Shown: positions 47,358 through 58,611 of the stretch, in pieces
How the letters are laid out: each line of letters opens with the position of its first letter
How positions within the stretch are numbered: position 1 is the first letter of the stretch
From: Armigeres subalbatus
Taxonomy: Eukaryota; Arthropoda; Insecta; Diptera; Culicidae
Assembly: GCF_024139115.2 (NCBI RefSeq)
Contig: NC_085140.1
Location: 336,661,099 to 336,725,098, forward strand
Reading direction: 5' to 3'
Length of the DNA stretch: 64,000 bases
The notes under the pieces: model-generated
The model's database searches: none
The model's input: only the letters and a program-made list of their open reading frames with translations
Told to the model about the DNA's origin: nothing
Translations under genes and position numbers: made by a program

Positions 47358-49676
47358 CTTAAAGAGCTTCAAGTTCGTAGACTCGTTTGTTAAGAAAATT
47401 TGAGTTTATAGTCCGCAAGTACAAATCACTTGTAAAATTTGTTTTCTAGCGAACTTAGCAGTAAATCAAATTTTCTATATGTTGGCGTCATCTATTCAAG
47501 CCATGGCAACATATAAAGAATTGTCAAACTCAACTATTTCGTATTTTTTTAACCTTTGAATTAGGTTGGAGATTCAACAAGGGTGACCAAAATGTATTTC
47601 CTCCGCATCGTGTATACTTAACAAGCTGTTTCACGTTGAAATTGTTAAAATGTCAAATTCAGAAACTAGTGCATTAAAAGTTATACCGTCTTACCCTATT
47701 TTTGAAATGCATTCTTGCTTCCAGAATCAAATTCATAAAATAACTATTACAAGTTATTTATTTATGTATAATAAGAATACCGATCGATTTCTTTCGATAA
47801 GCAAAAAAACATATTTTTAAAAAGACTCATGAATCCATATTTCTATTATTAGCAAAAATTGCCTTGAACGATCTTCGCAACGTGTCGTAATCAACACTTT
47901 CTGGCCGAACGAGATGAGCCGTCAGACATAAATCGAATGATCGTACGAGGAATTCCTCCTCTACTGCTACGCAAAAATCAGAATTCCCATGCAACTTCTT
48001 GAAGCCTGACTAGCAAGCACCGTGCCCCCAAACACGTCATCCAGCACAGTTTCATCACCATCCCATCACCGCAGATGTACGATGACAGACAATATTAGCA
48101 TAGGTGATAGGGGAGCAAGTGGTCGGCTTTTTCTAACCGGAGATAATCGATCTTACAACGCATTCTAGCTGTCCCGCATTTTTTGATAACCAACCCGCAT
48201 GATTGGAGGTGTTTCGTTGCCATTTCGATTGGCTACTCTTTGTCTGATCGTTTACTTATACTTTTCTTTCCTGCTAGTGTGAGTCTCTTTTACAAAATGT
48301 AAATAAATGGAACCAGTCATCATGTGAAAGGCAGGTTTCTGTACCCAGCGTAGTTGTGCAATGATAAATAATATTCTTAACCTAGGTTCCTGATCTATGA
48401 ACTGCTGTTGAAGAGAACGTATCGACCAGCTTTGGGACCGGAAGTGAGAGGAATTATATGCAACTTACCCCCAGCACCGATCATAAATATTTTTCCTCCT
48501 TCGCTTGGTTGGTTGGACTGAATCTGCTGATTATTGCTCCAATTCCCCTAGCGTGCAGCTAAACCAGCACCAATGATGATGACGGTAGCTCCGTTATCGG
48601 AAATATTTTTTTCTCTTCTGGATGCGGATTTATGCTGCCAATTTTCTTCGTTCTTCTAACTTGACCTTACTCAGCGAGTGATACTTCCTCACTTTGAATC
48701 TTCAGATGCATCGGAATTTCTTCCTCCGATGGTTGTTCTTCCTCACACTTTGATCACAAGATTTGCATATTCAGCAATTTAATCGAAAACAATTGATCGC
48801 AATCAATATTTTGCTCTCACTTTAATAAAAAAAGGGTGTCACTTGAGGCGCATGAATCGGATCAGAACCGTGCCAAAAATGGACTTGCCCTCGCACACTA
48901 CAGAAATTGCACAGCACGAAAGGAATTCACTGTCGGTCCAAATATGAGGACATCTTTGGCTGCTGCCGTATTTTCCGAACCACACCAAGTAATTTTTTGC
49001 CCGAATCGACCCACGGCCGGGATTTATCGAGTCACTTCCGCCGTTCCGAAATAGATCCACTTATTTTGCTACACTGCACTTCTGATGTTGGGACTGGTGT
49101 GCCAAAATCGCTGAAACACTTTGGTGGCAGGACAACCGCGAACCGAATTCATGCAAAGTTTAGCATTAAATGACGACCACGGACCGTTCCGAGCGAGGAA
49201 GGAAAGAAGTTTGTACATATAAAATAATAGGAGGAAGAAAAACCGAAGAAGCGACCCGAACGACCGACCACTGACAGTTGGATAGACGGATACCAACACA
49301 GCGCACAATGGGGTAGTAATCGATAATATGCAAACAAAAATTAAATTGCTTTCTATGTTAACCAATACGGGCATAATAATTATAATATCCTAAAATATCA
49401 GATAGTCGTACGAGAATTTTCACGGTAAATAAAATTAACTTAACAATATTAACAATATTAACAATATTAACAATAATGTTTTGAAAATATTCATTGAAAA
49501 ATATATATTTAATTTTTACCAAACTTTCCCAATTACCCTGCTGTGCTTATAACAAATTTTATCACACCAACACCCACTTGGCCAAAAGCATAATTTTTAT
49601 GCTCACAATGTAGAAAGGAGCGAAAAAGAGAGGAATGTTTTCATTGCGCAATGACATTTACAGCCAATGCATTGCA
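47358..49676. other. Low-repeat region with a possible exon; no complete gene
   Basis: 47860-49370 lacks recognisable repeats and is GC-richer than its surroundings, as would suit exons, UTR or regulatory DNA of a neighbouring gene. The clearest coding hint is on the minus strand at 48469-48598. Reading frames at 48836-49374 have no family motif. A 10-bp tandem AACAATATTA (about four units) lies at 49438-49475. Confidence 0.3.
48469..48598 (-). pseudogene. Possible decayed exon with a dinucleotide-binding motif
   Basis: The minus strand reads NGATVIIIGAGLAAR then a stop at 48548-48550. It then has ATGATCGGTGCTGGGG followed directly by a consensus donor GTAAGT (48468-48463), giving MIGAGG. 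Two GAG-type Rossmann starts so close, one before a donor, would suit a first exon of an FAD-dependent oxidase, but the stop and short length make it weak. Confidence 0.2.
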
Positions 49677-50945
49677 CGCTCGTCCGGCTGAACTCAATTT
49701 TGGGTCGATTTAACTCAAATTCATAACTTCTTCTGAGACGTCAAACGCTGAGTAACTGAGATTTATGAATTTGAGTAATTGTCACTCAAAATAATATAAA
49801 AAGGCTAAAATATGAAACTGAGTTCACCGAGAAAATGTTAGAAAAATGGCGAAGTCCAAACCTCAATCTAAACGTTTTATATGGGTGAAAATCTTTAGTG
49901 GGAAAATATAGTAATTAAAAATACGTAAGTTTCTCGGTAAGTTTAGCCAACATACGTCAGCAACTTGTATGTTTATCACATTCAGTTCAATTACTCATAT
50001 AGGTTTCTTCTTCAATGGCTCTACAATTCCAACTGGAATTTGGCCTGCATTTCAACTTGTGTTCTATTACCATTTCCACAATTATTTATTGGAATAATTT
50101 TTATATGTTCGTTTTTTGCATAAGATACATGTTGTGTGGCAAGCACAACAGATACACTCGACCCGAGAATGTTTTCCATCCCATCCTATACAGGCCCATA
50201 GGCCAGATATCGGAAATAAAACTCGCCATCTCCGTATCGGTAATCCTGTCTTTGCTCGCAACGGTAATAGCCAAGACAAAGAGTGGTCTTATAGCAAAGA
50301 TGGCAAGAAGCGGTCACTTCTGCTTATAGAGTAAGTTTCTGACATGTTTCATATTCATGAATAAAGTTAAAATAATAACCTTTTTTGATTCGAATTTAAA
50401 GAGTTACTTCCAAACTTTCCGGATAGCGAATTGATGAATTTTGGAGAAAGTTAATGACTGGACGACCTAATAGAAAAATCCAATGTTACTGGAAGACGTC
50501 GGACAGACCGGTGAAGACTCGCCAGATGCTCGGCGCAAAACAATGCAGAATTGGAACCTAAAATACCCCCCGAGATGTAAATGAAATTGGCCAATTCGGA
50601 AATTCTGAAGACTCCTTCATGCCGAGTTTTATACGACAAGATACGACATTATTATAATTATATAAGCTATTTTCAATTTATGTATTCATTCACTTTAATA
50701 TACGTAAATAAAATTTGTATTTTTGCTTTGAAAACAAAAACGAAAATAATGAGCTTCTTTTAGTTTGACAAACTCAATTTCATAAATATTCGATTTTATG
50801 AAATTGAGTAGATATAACTCAAAATTAAATATCTGACACCATGACTCAAAATTGAGTTCAAGGCCATGAACTCAATTTTGTCTTTGAGCCAGTTTTTACG
50901 ATTTTGAGTTAAACTGACCCAAATTTGAGTTGAGCCAGACGAGCG
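49677..50945. mobile_element. TIR element with CGCTCGTCYGGCT ends
   Basis: CGCTCGTCCGGCTGAACTCA at the left matches inverted CGCTCGTCTGGCTCAACTCA at the right; homology runs about 45 bases (GGGTC..TTTAACTCAAA). Both subterminal parts are rich in ACTCAAATT/AATTGAGTT words. A TGCA may be duplicated at the flanks. A SINE sits inside. Confidence 0.65.
50005..50290 (-). mobile_element. tRNA-related SINE, inside the TIR element
   Basis: Same family as 355-640: TTCCAACTGGAATTTGGCC, CGAGAATGTTTTCC, AACTCGCCATCTCCG and TTTGCTCGCAA in order. The head is at the right; the B box is eroded (GAGTTTTATTTCCG on the minus strand). Confidence 0.55.
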
Positions 50946-51128
50946 TCTGCAAAGGAGTAAAGAGCGTGCATGCGCTGCGTTTCTCTCGTAGTGACAGTCC
51001 ATACCCGCAGATGAAAACAAGCCAAAAAGCCGTTTCAATGAGTTTCATCAACACGTGCTGCACCTTTCGGGTTGGCGTCTGAGCTTCATATTACGCACAG
51101 TGGTGCTTGGGTTTAACAAATAGAGGTA

Positions 51129-51382
51129 CAGTATCCCCCCGCTTATCCGGACCTCGCTAGTCCGACGACTCGTTAGTCCGGATCTCGCTAGTTCGGAATT
51201 TTCCGGATTAAAAATATCAACACCCAGGTGTTGACACCCAGGCTGACACACATTATGCTGTCAGTTTTCAAATTTGTGGTGTGATTTTGTTTTGGTTCAT
51301 TTGTATGGATTTGACAGTCGGATTAACGAGAGAAACCTCGATAGTCCGGCCATACATTTGTCGGATCAGCGGGGGGATACTG
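51129..51382. mobile_element. pogo/Tigger-like MITE
   Basis: CAGTATCCCCCCGCTTATCC at the left and CAGTATCCCCCCGCTGATCC from the right end, flanked by TA (51127-51128 and 51383-51384). The CAGTATCCCC..CTTATCCG end is typical of pogo-group MITEs. Inner GTCCGG/CCGGAC words repeat. Confidence 0.85.
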
Positions 51383-51889
51383 TAATAAACTATAGAGGAC
51401 GATTGTCGCTGCGGTTCCCTTTGTTATCGTCCCCAAACATGTTGGGTACCTATCTGTCAAAACGTACTGATTTTTCCTTCGTTGACATTTAGTGCCCTAT
51501 CCTCGCCAGCAAAAGATGTTTCGCCAGTGACGACAGCGACAGTCTTCCTCTATAGTTTATTAGCTCTATTGTTTAACAGCAATGAACCATTTTATATAAC
51601 CAATGTTTGTCGGTTTCGCAGTTCATAGCATTTCGAATAAAAGTACTTGCTTTTTGACCCTTCCATAGAAAGTGTAAAATTTCACTTTGTATTTTTTTAA
51701 ATTCCTCATTTCTGTAATTTAACGCATACTATTTCGAACTTTAAATGAAAATTTAGCAAAATATCGTAAAAATACAAAATTTTAGATTTTTTCATACCCT
51801 TTTTTTGTCGAACAATATATTGTATGGTAAAGGCACACTCTGCGCTTATGAAGTAGGAACTTAAAGGATAATCTATAGATATATGCCAG

Positions 51890-52968
51890 ATTTAGAACAC
51901 GGGTCCGAAACCTTACTGTAATCCAATGTTATGCGCCAACCGATGCTGCCGATCTGCAAGACAAAGAGAAGTTCTAATCTACAGTCAACTAAATGCCATC
52001 GTAGATAGAATTCCGAAGGCCGAAGGGAGATATCATGATATGTTTGGGCGACTTCAATGCGAAGATCGGATCCGACAACTCCACCCATGACCGCATTATG
52101 GGACGCCATGGTCTCGGAGAAATGAGCGAAAACGGAGAGCTGTTCGCAGAATTTTGTGGTAATAACGACATGGTGATCGGAGGATCGCCGGTTCACAAGG
52201 TCACGTGGGTCTCCCGTGGGTCGATCACATATCAGCCGAGATGCTCAAAGCAGTCAAAGCTGACCCCATGATATCCGCTTAACTACTGCATCGTTTATTT
52301 CGTAATATCTGGAAAACCGCAACTTTCCCGGTCGACTGAATGCAAGGTATCTTAGTAAAGGTACCCAAAAAGGGTGACCTGACTGTATGCGATAACTGGC
52401 GATGCATTATGTTGCTGTATACCGTTCTCAAAGTTCTATGCAAAGTTATCCTAGCCCAGATTCAGGAAAAGATCGATGCGACTCTCCGGCGCAGCAGAGC
52501 GGATTCCTTGCCGAAAGATCCTGTGTGGACCGTTTTGTCACGCTCCGTATCATTCTGGAGCAGGGCAACGAATTCCAAGAGTCCCTTTACTTGGTATTCA
52601 TTGACTACGAAAAAGCTTCCGACCGTCTTAATCACGAGAATATGTGGGGCACCCTGTGACACAAGGGGGTTCCTAAGAAAATCATCGGCCTCATCGAGGC
52701 ACAGTACGAGGCCTTTTCGTGTAGAGTGCTGCACAATGGGGTCTTGTCCGTCCCTATCCGGGTCGTAGCTGGTGTGAGGCAAGGATGTATTCTATCACCG
52801 TTACTGTTCCTCATCGTAATCGACGAGATTCTGGTAGGTGCGATTGACCGTGAACCAAACCGCGGGCTGTTATGGCAGCCTAGAACCATGGAACACCTAA
52901 ACGACTTCGAATTGGCTGATAACGTTGCACTCATCGCTCAACTTTATTATGAAAAAGTTGAATATTTC
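51890..52968 (+). mobile_element. Non-LTR retrotransposon, endonuclease + RT, internally deleted
   Basis: Endonuclease: LTVIQCYAPTDAADLQDKE, then ICLGDFNAKIGSDNSTHDRI, then ENGELFAEFCGNNDMVIGGS. A deletion then joins this to RT sequence (AEMLKAVKADP, KVPKKGDLTVCDNWR), followed with frameshifts by AERSCVDRFVTLRIILEQGN, VFIDYEKASDRLNHE, VAGVRQGCILSPLLFLIVID and LADNVALIAQ (normally ADD). The GVRQGCILSP and FADD-type motifs define RT. It stops at a 152-bp palindrome, with no 3' tail. Clade not resolved. Confidence 0.85.
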
Positions 52969-53120
52969 ATTGAGATTGCTGACGTCTAATCATCTTTCCC
53001 TTTCAAGCGCATAGACAAGATAGGATTTGTTTTCATCGGGGAACGTTTCCCGATGAAAACAAATCCTATCTTTCCTATGCGCTTGAAAGAGAAAGATGAT
53101 TAGACGTCAGCAAGCTCAAT
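52969..53120. repeat. 152-bp near-perfect palindrome at a LINE break
   Basis: Arms of about 76 bases (ATTGAGATTGCTGACGTCTA... and its inverse) meet with no spacer at AACGTT; about five mismatches. It follows the truncated LINE directly, after ELADNVALIAQ loses homology. Confidence 0.85.
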
Positions 53121-53348
53121 TTCTAAATCATCAATAAAATATAAGTAAAAATAAGTTTATAGGAGTAATTTTTTTATATGCAATTTTAAAAACTCATTCC
53201 AAAAGTTGTAAATTATTAAACATTCTGTTCTTAGGCGAATAAAAAAAATGCAAGTATTGTCACATTAGAGAAATATGTTGACGTATTGCACCCACAGTAT
53301 GGATACAATATGTGCAATAATAAAAAAAAACAATATATGCTATTGTAT
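53121..53348. other. AT-rich spacer
   Basis: Short spacer between the palindrome and the split SINE; no feature beyond ATACAATATGTGCAAT-type inverted words. Confidence 0.35.
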
Positions 53349-53428
53349 CTTCTTCTTCATTGGCATTACATCCCACACTAGGACATTGCCGCCTTGCAGC
53401 TTAGTGTTCATTAAGCACTTCCACAGTT
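53349..53428 (-). mobile_element. Feilai-like SINE copy 2, 3' half
   Basis: Matches the body end of the 17748-18033 copy (TTGGCATTACATCCC, GACATTGCCGCC, GCAGCTTAGTGTTCATTAAG, CACTTCCACAGTT) and stops exactly where the transposon at 53429 begins; it resumes at 57313. Confidence 0.85.
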
Positions 53429-56400
53429 GAGGCATTCCACGGGGCATGTCAGTCGATCCTGAGCGACCATTTCGAAAATATTTGAAACTCTGCACAGTTT
53501 TTCAATTTCATCTAAATCGTCATTTTTCGATATCAAATCTTCATATTGAGTCACGACTAACTTTTCAAAAGGGTGTATGTGAAAATGGTTCAAAAATATT
53601 TGCACAGCAAAAACGGAAGGTTCGATTGTTATGATTTTTTCAGCAAAGTTAGACAACTAAATGGTGATTCTTAAGAAAATGTGCACAGTAAAAAAAAAAA
53701 TTTTTTTGCCTTTAAAAATATCATTTTTGTCACAAAAACTCAAATATCTCAAAACCCTATCTTTTTTCGAACGTAATTTTTTTAGGGAAAACGGTCCATT
53801 ATATTAGCTATCTACCATAAAAATTTGGTGATGGTAAACTAATAAACAAAAAGTTATGACATTTCAAACATTTCACAATTTTCACATTTAGTAAAAAAAT
53901 TTTTTCTGTGTAAGTTATTTCGAGAATTGCAGTTTGATGCAGATTTTATTGTTAAGGGACGTGATTTAAACAAGTTGTTTTCATGATATTTTGATTTAAT
54001 TATTCATAGCATCTATAAGAAACTTAGACACGATCCAGTGTTGTGATCAAAAGTATTGATAGTGTCATAATTTTCATTGCACATGACTGGCGAAAATTCT
54101 TTTAATAGTGTTGAAACCTGTTGATAATAACGTTGATAGAAACATATCAGAAATGTTATTTTTAAGACAAAAGCTGCAAAATCAAAGATTTATATACACG
54201 TGTACGTCTATAGTTTACCTGCAAAAAATATACCTCTTAGAGAATAGACTTTATGATCGGGAGGAAACGGGTATCTTCAACAACAACAAATGCATGATAG
54301 GTACATACCATGACAATGCTCACGAAAAGCAAAAAAATTACTACTACTAAGGTTGTTAAAGATCTTATAGTAATTTTTTCTTCAGTCAAGCAAATGACAC
54401 CAAACTAGTCAGTAAAAACTTAAAAGTGATTTTGTTTATTGAAATATTACGAACAACATGAGTAGCCGCTTTCTCAACTGTTGTAGGCCGTTTGATGGAA
54501 AAAAGTGTTCAAAAGAGTTACGAAATCTCACCGAAAGCACCATAGATAAACTGAAAGCGACTGGTTATGCTCCAATGTCCACATTGAATACAAATTTACG
54601 CATTTGCACGTCCTGCCGTCTAAACGTTGACAAAAGAGCAATCTGTATATCATCGGTTGAGCAGAGCGCAGGAAGTTCGAAAACGACAGCAACTGAGGAA
54701 TTGCCAGATGTATCGACAACAACTGAGGAATTACCAGAAGTATTAAGTGCTGAGAGCCTTGCCACCGTACCATCAGCGAAATCTGTTTCAACAAATCAAT
54801 CGGAAGATGAGTGTATCCAAAAGGTCAACATCGAACGCTTTAACGAGGGCATAGCTGGGATAAAAGTGACTCCGATTAAATGGAGTAAGATGGACTACGT
54901 TTATTACCCGGAGAAAAAATACCGTGAAATAAACGAAGCTGTACGAAGAAACCTCTTCAAATTAGGACCTGATGATGTAGAAAATACAGACTACGATGAG
55001 GTAATTATAAATATGAAGGAAAGGTTCTCGAATGCAGCCTCGACAAGGAAAGAAAAATTATTGATTTTGTCGATGCTGCCAAGTTCGTGGTCTATTCAGG
55101 ATGCCATTGATGAGTTCAAAACCAATAGAAATACAGTAAAAGAGGCAAAACAATTGAAGAATAACTGTCTTTCAACCAAAAATACTAGGTCTAGTACTGC
55201 ATTAACAGATGAGACAAAAGAAATAGTAGTTCAATATTTTGAAGATGATTAAGTAAGTCGAGCTATGCCTGGTCAAAAAGATTATGTATCAGTAAAAAAA
55301 GATGGAAAGCGTCAAGCAATCCAAAACGATTAATGATGACGACTTTGAAAGAAGCTCATTTGCAAGCCTTCGGCCAAGGCAATGTAAGCTTCTTTCCAAT
55401 TCAGGAACACATAATGTGTGTGTGCACAACCCATGAGAATATTAATCTTATTTTACATAGTTTGAAAAGAATCAATTTAACAAAGGATATTAAAATGTTA
55501 ACTGGTAGTCTTTTGTGTGAAAATACAACATCAAATTGCTATCTACGATCTTGTTCGGATTGTCCAGATTCTTCATCATTGGAAAATACTTTATTCGCTG
55601 AGTTTGAAGAAAAATATATTGATCAGTTATCATTTGAGCAATGGGTGACCACGGATAGGTGTGACATAGAAACTATTGTAAAACCTGTAGATGAGTTTGT
55701 GTCATATTTTGCTTGAAATTAGAAAGTTTAATCCCTCACGATTTCATTAAAACAGAACAATCCAGCTTTTTAAAAATACGAAAAATACATTACAAAATGG
55801 TGAATTTTTAGTCATTTGTGATTTTTCTGAAAATTACAGCTTTGTATTGCAAGATGAAGTGCAGTCCCATCACTGGAACGTACAACAAGCTACAATTCAT
55901 CCATTCGTTATTTATTTTAATGGAAGTACGCAAATTGAACACTTAAGTTTTATTATAATTTCCGAAGATTTAAGACACGATTCAGTATCCGTAAACTTGT
56001 TCATTGAAAAATGATTAACTTTTTACGCGTTGATAAGCATAAAGAAGTCAAAAAGATATATTTCATGTCTGATGGAGCAGCGTCGCAGTACAAAAATCGT
56101 AAGAATTTTTCGAGCCTATGTCAATTTAAATCAATGTACGGAATTGATGCAGAATGGCATTTTTGCTACATCACATGGCAAAGGTCCTTGTGATGCTATT
56201 GGAGGAACAATAAAGCGCATGGCCACAAGAGCAAGTTTAGCCAAAGAACGTGAGCATCCAATTAAAACTGCGAAAGAACTTTTGATTGGGCAAATCGTAG
56301 AAAAGAAAAGATTTAACCAAATTATCATTTTGTTTTACTACTACTGAAGAGTACGAAATAAAGGCTTCAGAGCTCAGCGAGCAATTTAATAACGCGAAAA

Positions 56401-57312
56401 CGATCCAAGGAACCCAAAATTTCACTGTTTCATTCCATTGTCGGAAAATAAAATTAAAGCAAAACTATACTCAAACTGTGCTGATAATAATTCAAAAGTG
56501 TTCGATATTTTAAAAATTTGAATAAAAAAAATAAAAATAAGTATTAATAAACTGTTTTCATGATATCATAACCCATACCAAAATTCAAACCCAAAACTCT
56601 TAGAGTTTCTATAACAACATTGTGTAACTGCCACATTTAATTTAATACTTAAGATAATATTAATTCATTTTTATTTATTTATACATATAATATTTATACA
56701 TATAATATACATAATATCGATGAATACATAAATATGGAATATCATACAAACAACTTGTTTAACTCACGCAAGGCCCTTAACAATAAAATCAGCATCAAAC
56801 TGCGATTCTTGAAAAATACACGGAAATTTTTTTGTTTACTATGTGTGAAAATTGTGAAATGTTTGAAATGTCATAACTTTTTGTTTATTAGTTTACCATC
56901 ACCAAATTTTTATGGTAGATAGCCAATATAATGGACCGTTTTCCCTAAAAATTACGTTCGAAAAAGATAGGGTTTTGAGATATTTGAGTTTTGTGACAAA
57001 ATGATATTTTTAAAGGCAAAATTTTTTTTTTTTTGCTGTGCCCATTTTCTTAAGAATCACCATTTAGTTGTCTAACTTTACTGAAAAAATCATAACAATC
57101 GAACATTCCGTTTTTGCTGTGCAGCTTTTTAAATATTTTGAACCATTTTCACATACACCCTTTTGAAAAGTTAGTCGTGACTCAATATGAAGATTTGATA
57201 TCGAAAAATGACGATTTAGATGAAATTGAAAAACTGTGCAAAGTTTCAACTCAATAGAAAATCATGAATTAAAAATTTTCTTAAATTTTGATGCTGTTGC
57301 TTGGAATCGCTC
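53429..57312 (+). mobile_element. 3.9 kb cut-and-paste transposon inserted in a SINE, transposase broken
   Basis: The ends GAGGCATTCC and (reverse-complemented) GAGCGATTCC start long inverted arms. After about 50 poorly matched bases, near-identical inverted arms extend for roughly 500 bases (CACAGTTTTTCAATTTCATC, TTTTCGATATCAAATC, AACGGTCCATTATATT and so on). The body encodes a decayed transposase on the plus strand. The two SINE halves rejoin as CAGTT+ATTAACTG with no obvious duplication. The transposase resembles an uncharacterised arthropod/cnidarian family that I would tentatively place near Sola; this comes from memory of motifs and is not certain. Confidence 0.85.
54458..56325 (+). pseudogene. 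Transposase pseudogene of the 3.9 kb transposon
   Basis: Opens with a 264-codon frame: a cysteine motif (CTSCRLNVDKRAIC), a low-complexity T/E/S linker with a repeated TTEELP, then YPEKKYREINEAVRRNLF, ILSMLPSSWSIQDAIDEF and a stop at 55250. It continues in frame with SRAMPGQKDYVSVKKDGKRQ, then is deleted and resumes at 55333 (MCVCTTHENINLILHSLKR, SCSDCP). A later frame has VICDFSENYSFVLQDEVQSH, then HHWNVQQATIHPFVIYF; another KKIYFMSDGAASQYKNRKNF. After a shift near 56160 comes FATSHGKGPCDAIGG and TIKRMATRASL. The D of CDFSENY, the D of SDGAASQ and the D of GPCD are the probable catalytic acids (inference). At least three breaks make it inactive. Confidence 0.8.
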
Positions 57313-57485
57313 ATTAACTGCGAGGTTCCTAAGCCAAGTTACAAGCACAAGCAAGCCAAGTTCTGCATTCTTATATCATGAGGCTATCACGATGATACTT
57401 TTATGCCCAGGGAAGTCGAGACAATTTCCAAACCGAAAATTGCCTAGACCGGCATCGGGAATCGTACCCAGCCACCCTCAGCAAC
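57313..57485 (-). mobile_element. Feilai-like SINE copy 2, 5' part, truncated before the A box
   Basis: Continues the SINE interrupted at 53428: ATTAACTGCGAGG, ATATCATGAGGCTATCACG, GGGAAGTCGAGACAATTTCC, GACCGGCATCGGGAATCG (B box TACGATTCCCG on the minus strand). Ends at ACCCTCAGCA; the tRNA A-box part seen at 18000-18033 is missing. Confidence 0.85.
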
Positions 57486-57544
57486 TGTACATTATATGGC
57501 GAATCAATTGTTTATACTATTGAATCAATGATACATTTTTATCC

Positions 57545-57620
57545 GAGGGGTCCCGCAGCGTAGTTGGCTGCACGTTCACCTCATAAGCGAATGGTCATGG
57601 GTTCGATTCCCAGCCCCTCC
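57545..57620 (+). other. tRNA-like head (Met CAT anticodon position)
   Basis: Folds roughly as a tRNA. GAGGGGT (57545-57551) pairs with GCCCCTC (57613-57619). The loop CTCATAA gives a CAT anticodon with an imperfect stem. GGTTCGATTCC is a perfect B box (57600-57610), while the A-box region TAGTTGGCTG is only approximate. ACCA follows directly. It lies at the start of a retroposon, so it is a SINE head rather than a working tRNA gene, though that cannot be excluded by eye. Confidence 0.6.
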
Positions 57621-58596
57621 ACCAAACCCTTGTCAGTCGCAAGAAGCGCAGTCCGTACGGTGGCGTTTTGGGGAACGCGCCTCACCGACACGGCTGCCTG
57701 ATGACGACTGACAAAACTGACAAAAATGAACATCTCGGAGGCTTTCCTCCAACGTTCTTCGATTAATGGCAACCGAAAAAAGCAACTGTTGCCGTGAGTA
57801 ATTCCGACGGGCCTGAAAGGGTGGATGATGCGAACGCGACCGACCTAGGATGGGGCGAACGCGTTTCGTTTTGTTGTCGTTTAGCGTCGCCGCTGCACAT
57901 ACAGTACGGGACGGCCACAACAAGAGCAAAAAGGAATGAAGGAAGATGGTTTTTCTCCATCGTATATGAAATTTGTGTATGATTGTATAATTGTGAAAGA
58001 TTGAATGTGAATTTGTTGAGTATTGTGAATATTGTAGTGAGGAAAAGTATGATGTATTATTGATGTAATTTGTGATTTGTAGATCGTTGCTGGTGCGAGT
58101 CATCGTTAGGTTTAGTTTCCATTGTGTTAGTCACCGTCTTTTGTACATTGTACTACCGTTACTTACCGTAAGTTTGATCCTCAAAAGTTTGTAGTTAGAT
58201 TTGTTTATAATTGAAATTAATTGTTAATATAGAATCGTCCGCTAACCTACAGAGGTAGAGAGCAGAAAGAGGCTAGTTGCTGTGGGAGAAAACTAGATTG
58301 TATGTTTATTGTATTGTTTATATGTTTAATTATTAATGTAAAATATACTTTAGTTGAGTTCGTTTTCTTGCACCCGGAGGGTGTAACAGCAACGATCACT
58401 GGATTCACCACATGGACAAATGAACACAATGGACTCACGATGATATGGACTGGCGACTGACGACAACAATAACGAATTATGGACATCTAAAAATAGATTC
58501 TGTGTGGACTCTGTACAGCAGAGTACCTCAGTAGATCACGGTACAGTAGCGGTTAAGAACACAGAGTGCCTACCAAATGAATATACGAATAAAAAA
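57546..58596 (+). mobile_element. Unusually long (about 1.05 kb) tRNA-headed SINE-like retroposon with 15-bp target duplication
   Basis: The 15 bases ATACATTTTTATCCG occur immediately before (57531-57545) and after (58597-58611). The 5' end is a tRNA-like block, the 3' end is GAATAAAAAA. The body has no conserved protein; the longest frame is 156 codons on the minus strand, broken for known motifs. Pol III boxes at the head, an A-rich tail and long target duplications are retroposon traits. At about 1 kb it is far longer than usual SINEs (100-600 bp). Either a SINE with a captured body or a mobilised tRNA-fusion transcript. Confidence 0.65.
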
Positions 58597-58611
58597 ATAC
58601 ATTTTTATCCG

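Noticed and set aside
53411..53656. 81-codon minus-strand frame, and its mirror at 57064-57249
   Set aside because: Both lie in the inverted arms of the 3.9 kb transposon and are the same sequence read twice.
54458..55252. A host gene with a zinc-finger-like N-terminus
   Set aside because: It lies between inverted arms and continues into transposase motifs downstream, so it belongs to the transposon.
57545..57620. A functional tRNA-Met gene
   Set aside because: The anticodon stem and A box are imperfect, and it forms the 5' end of a retroposon bounded by 15-bp target duplications.
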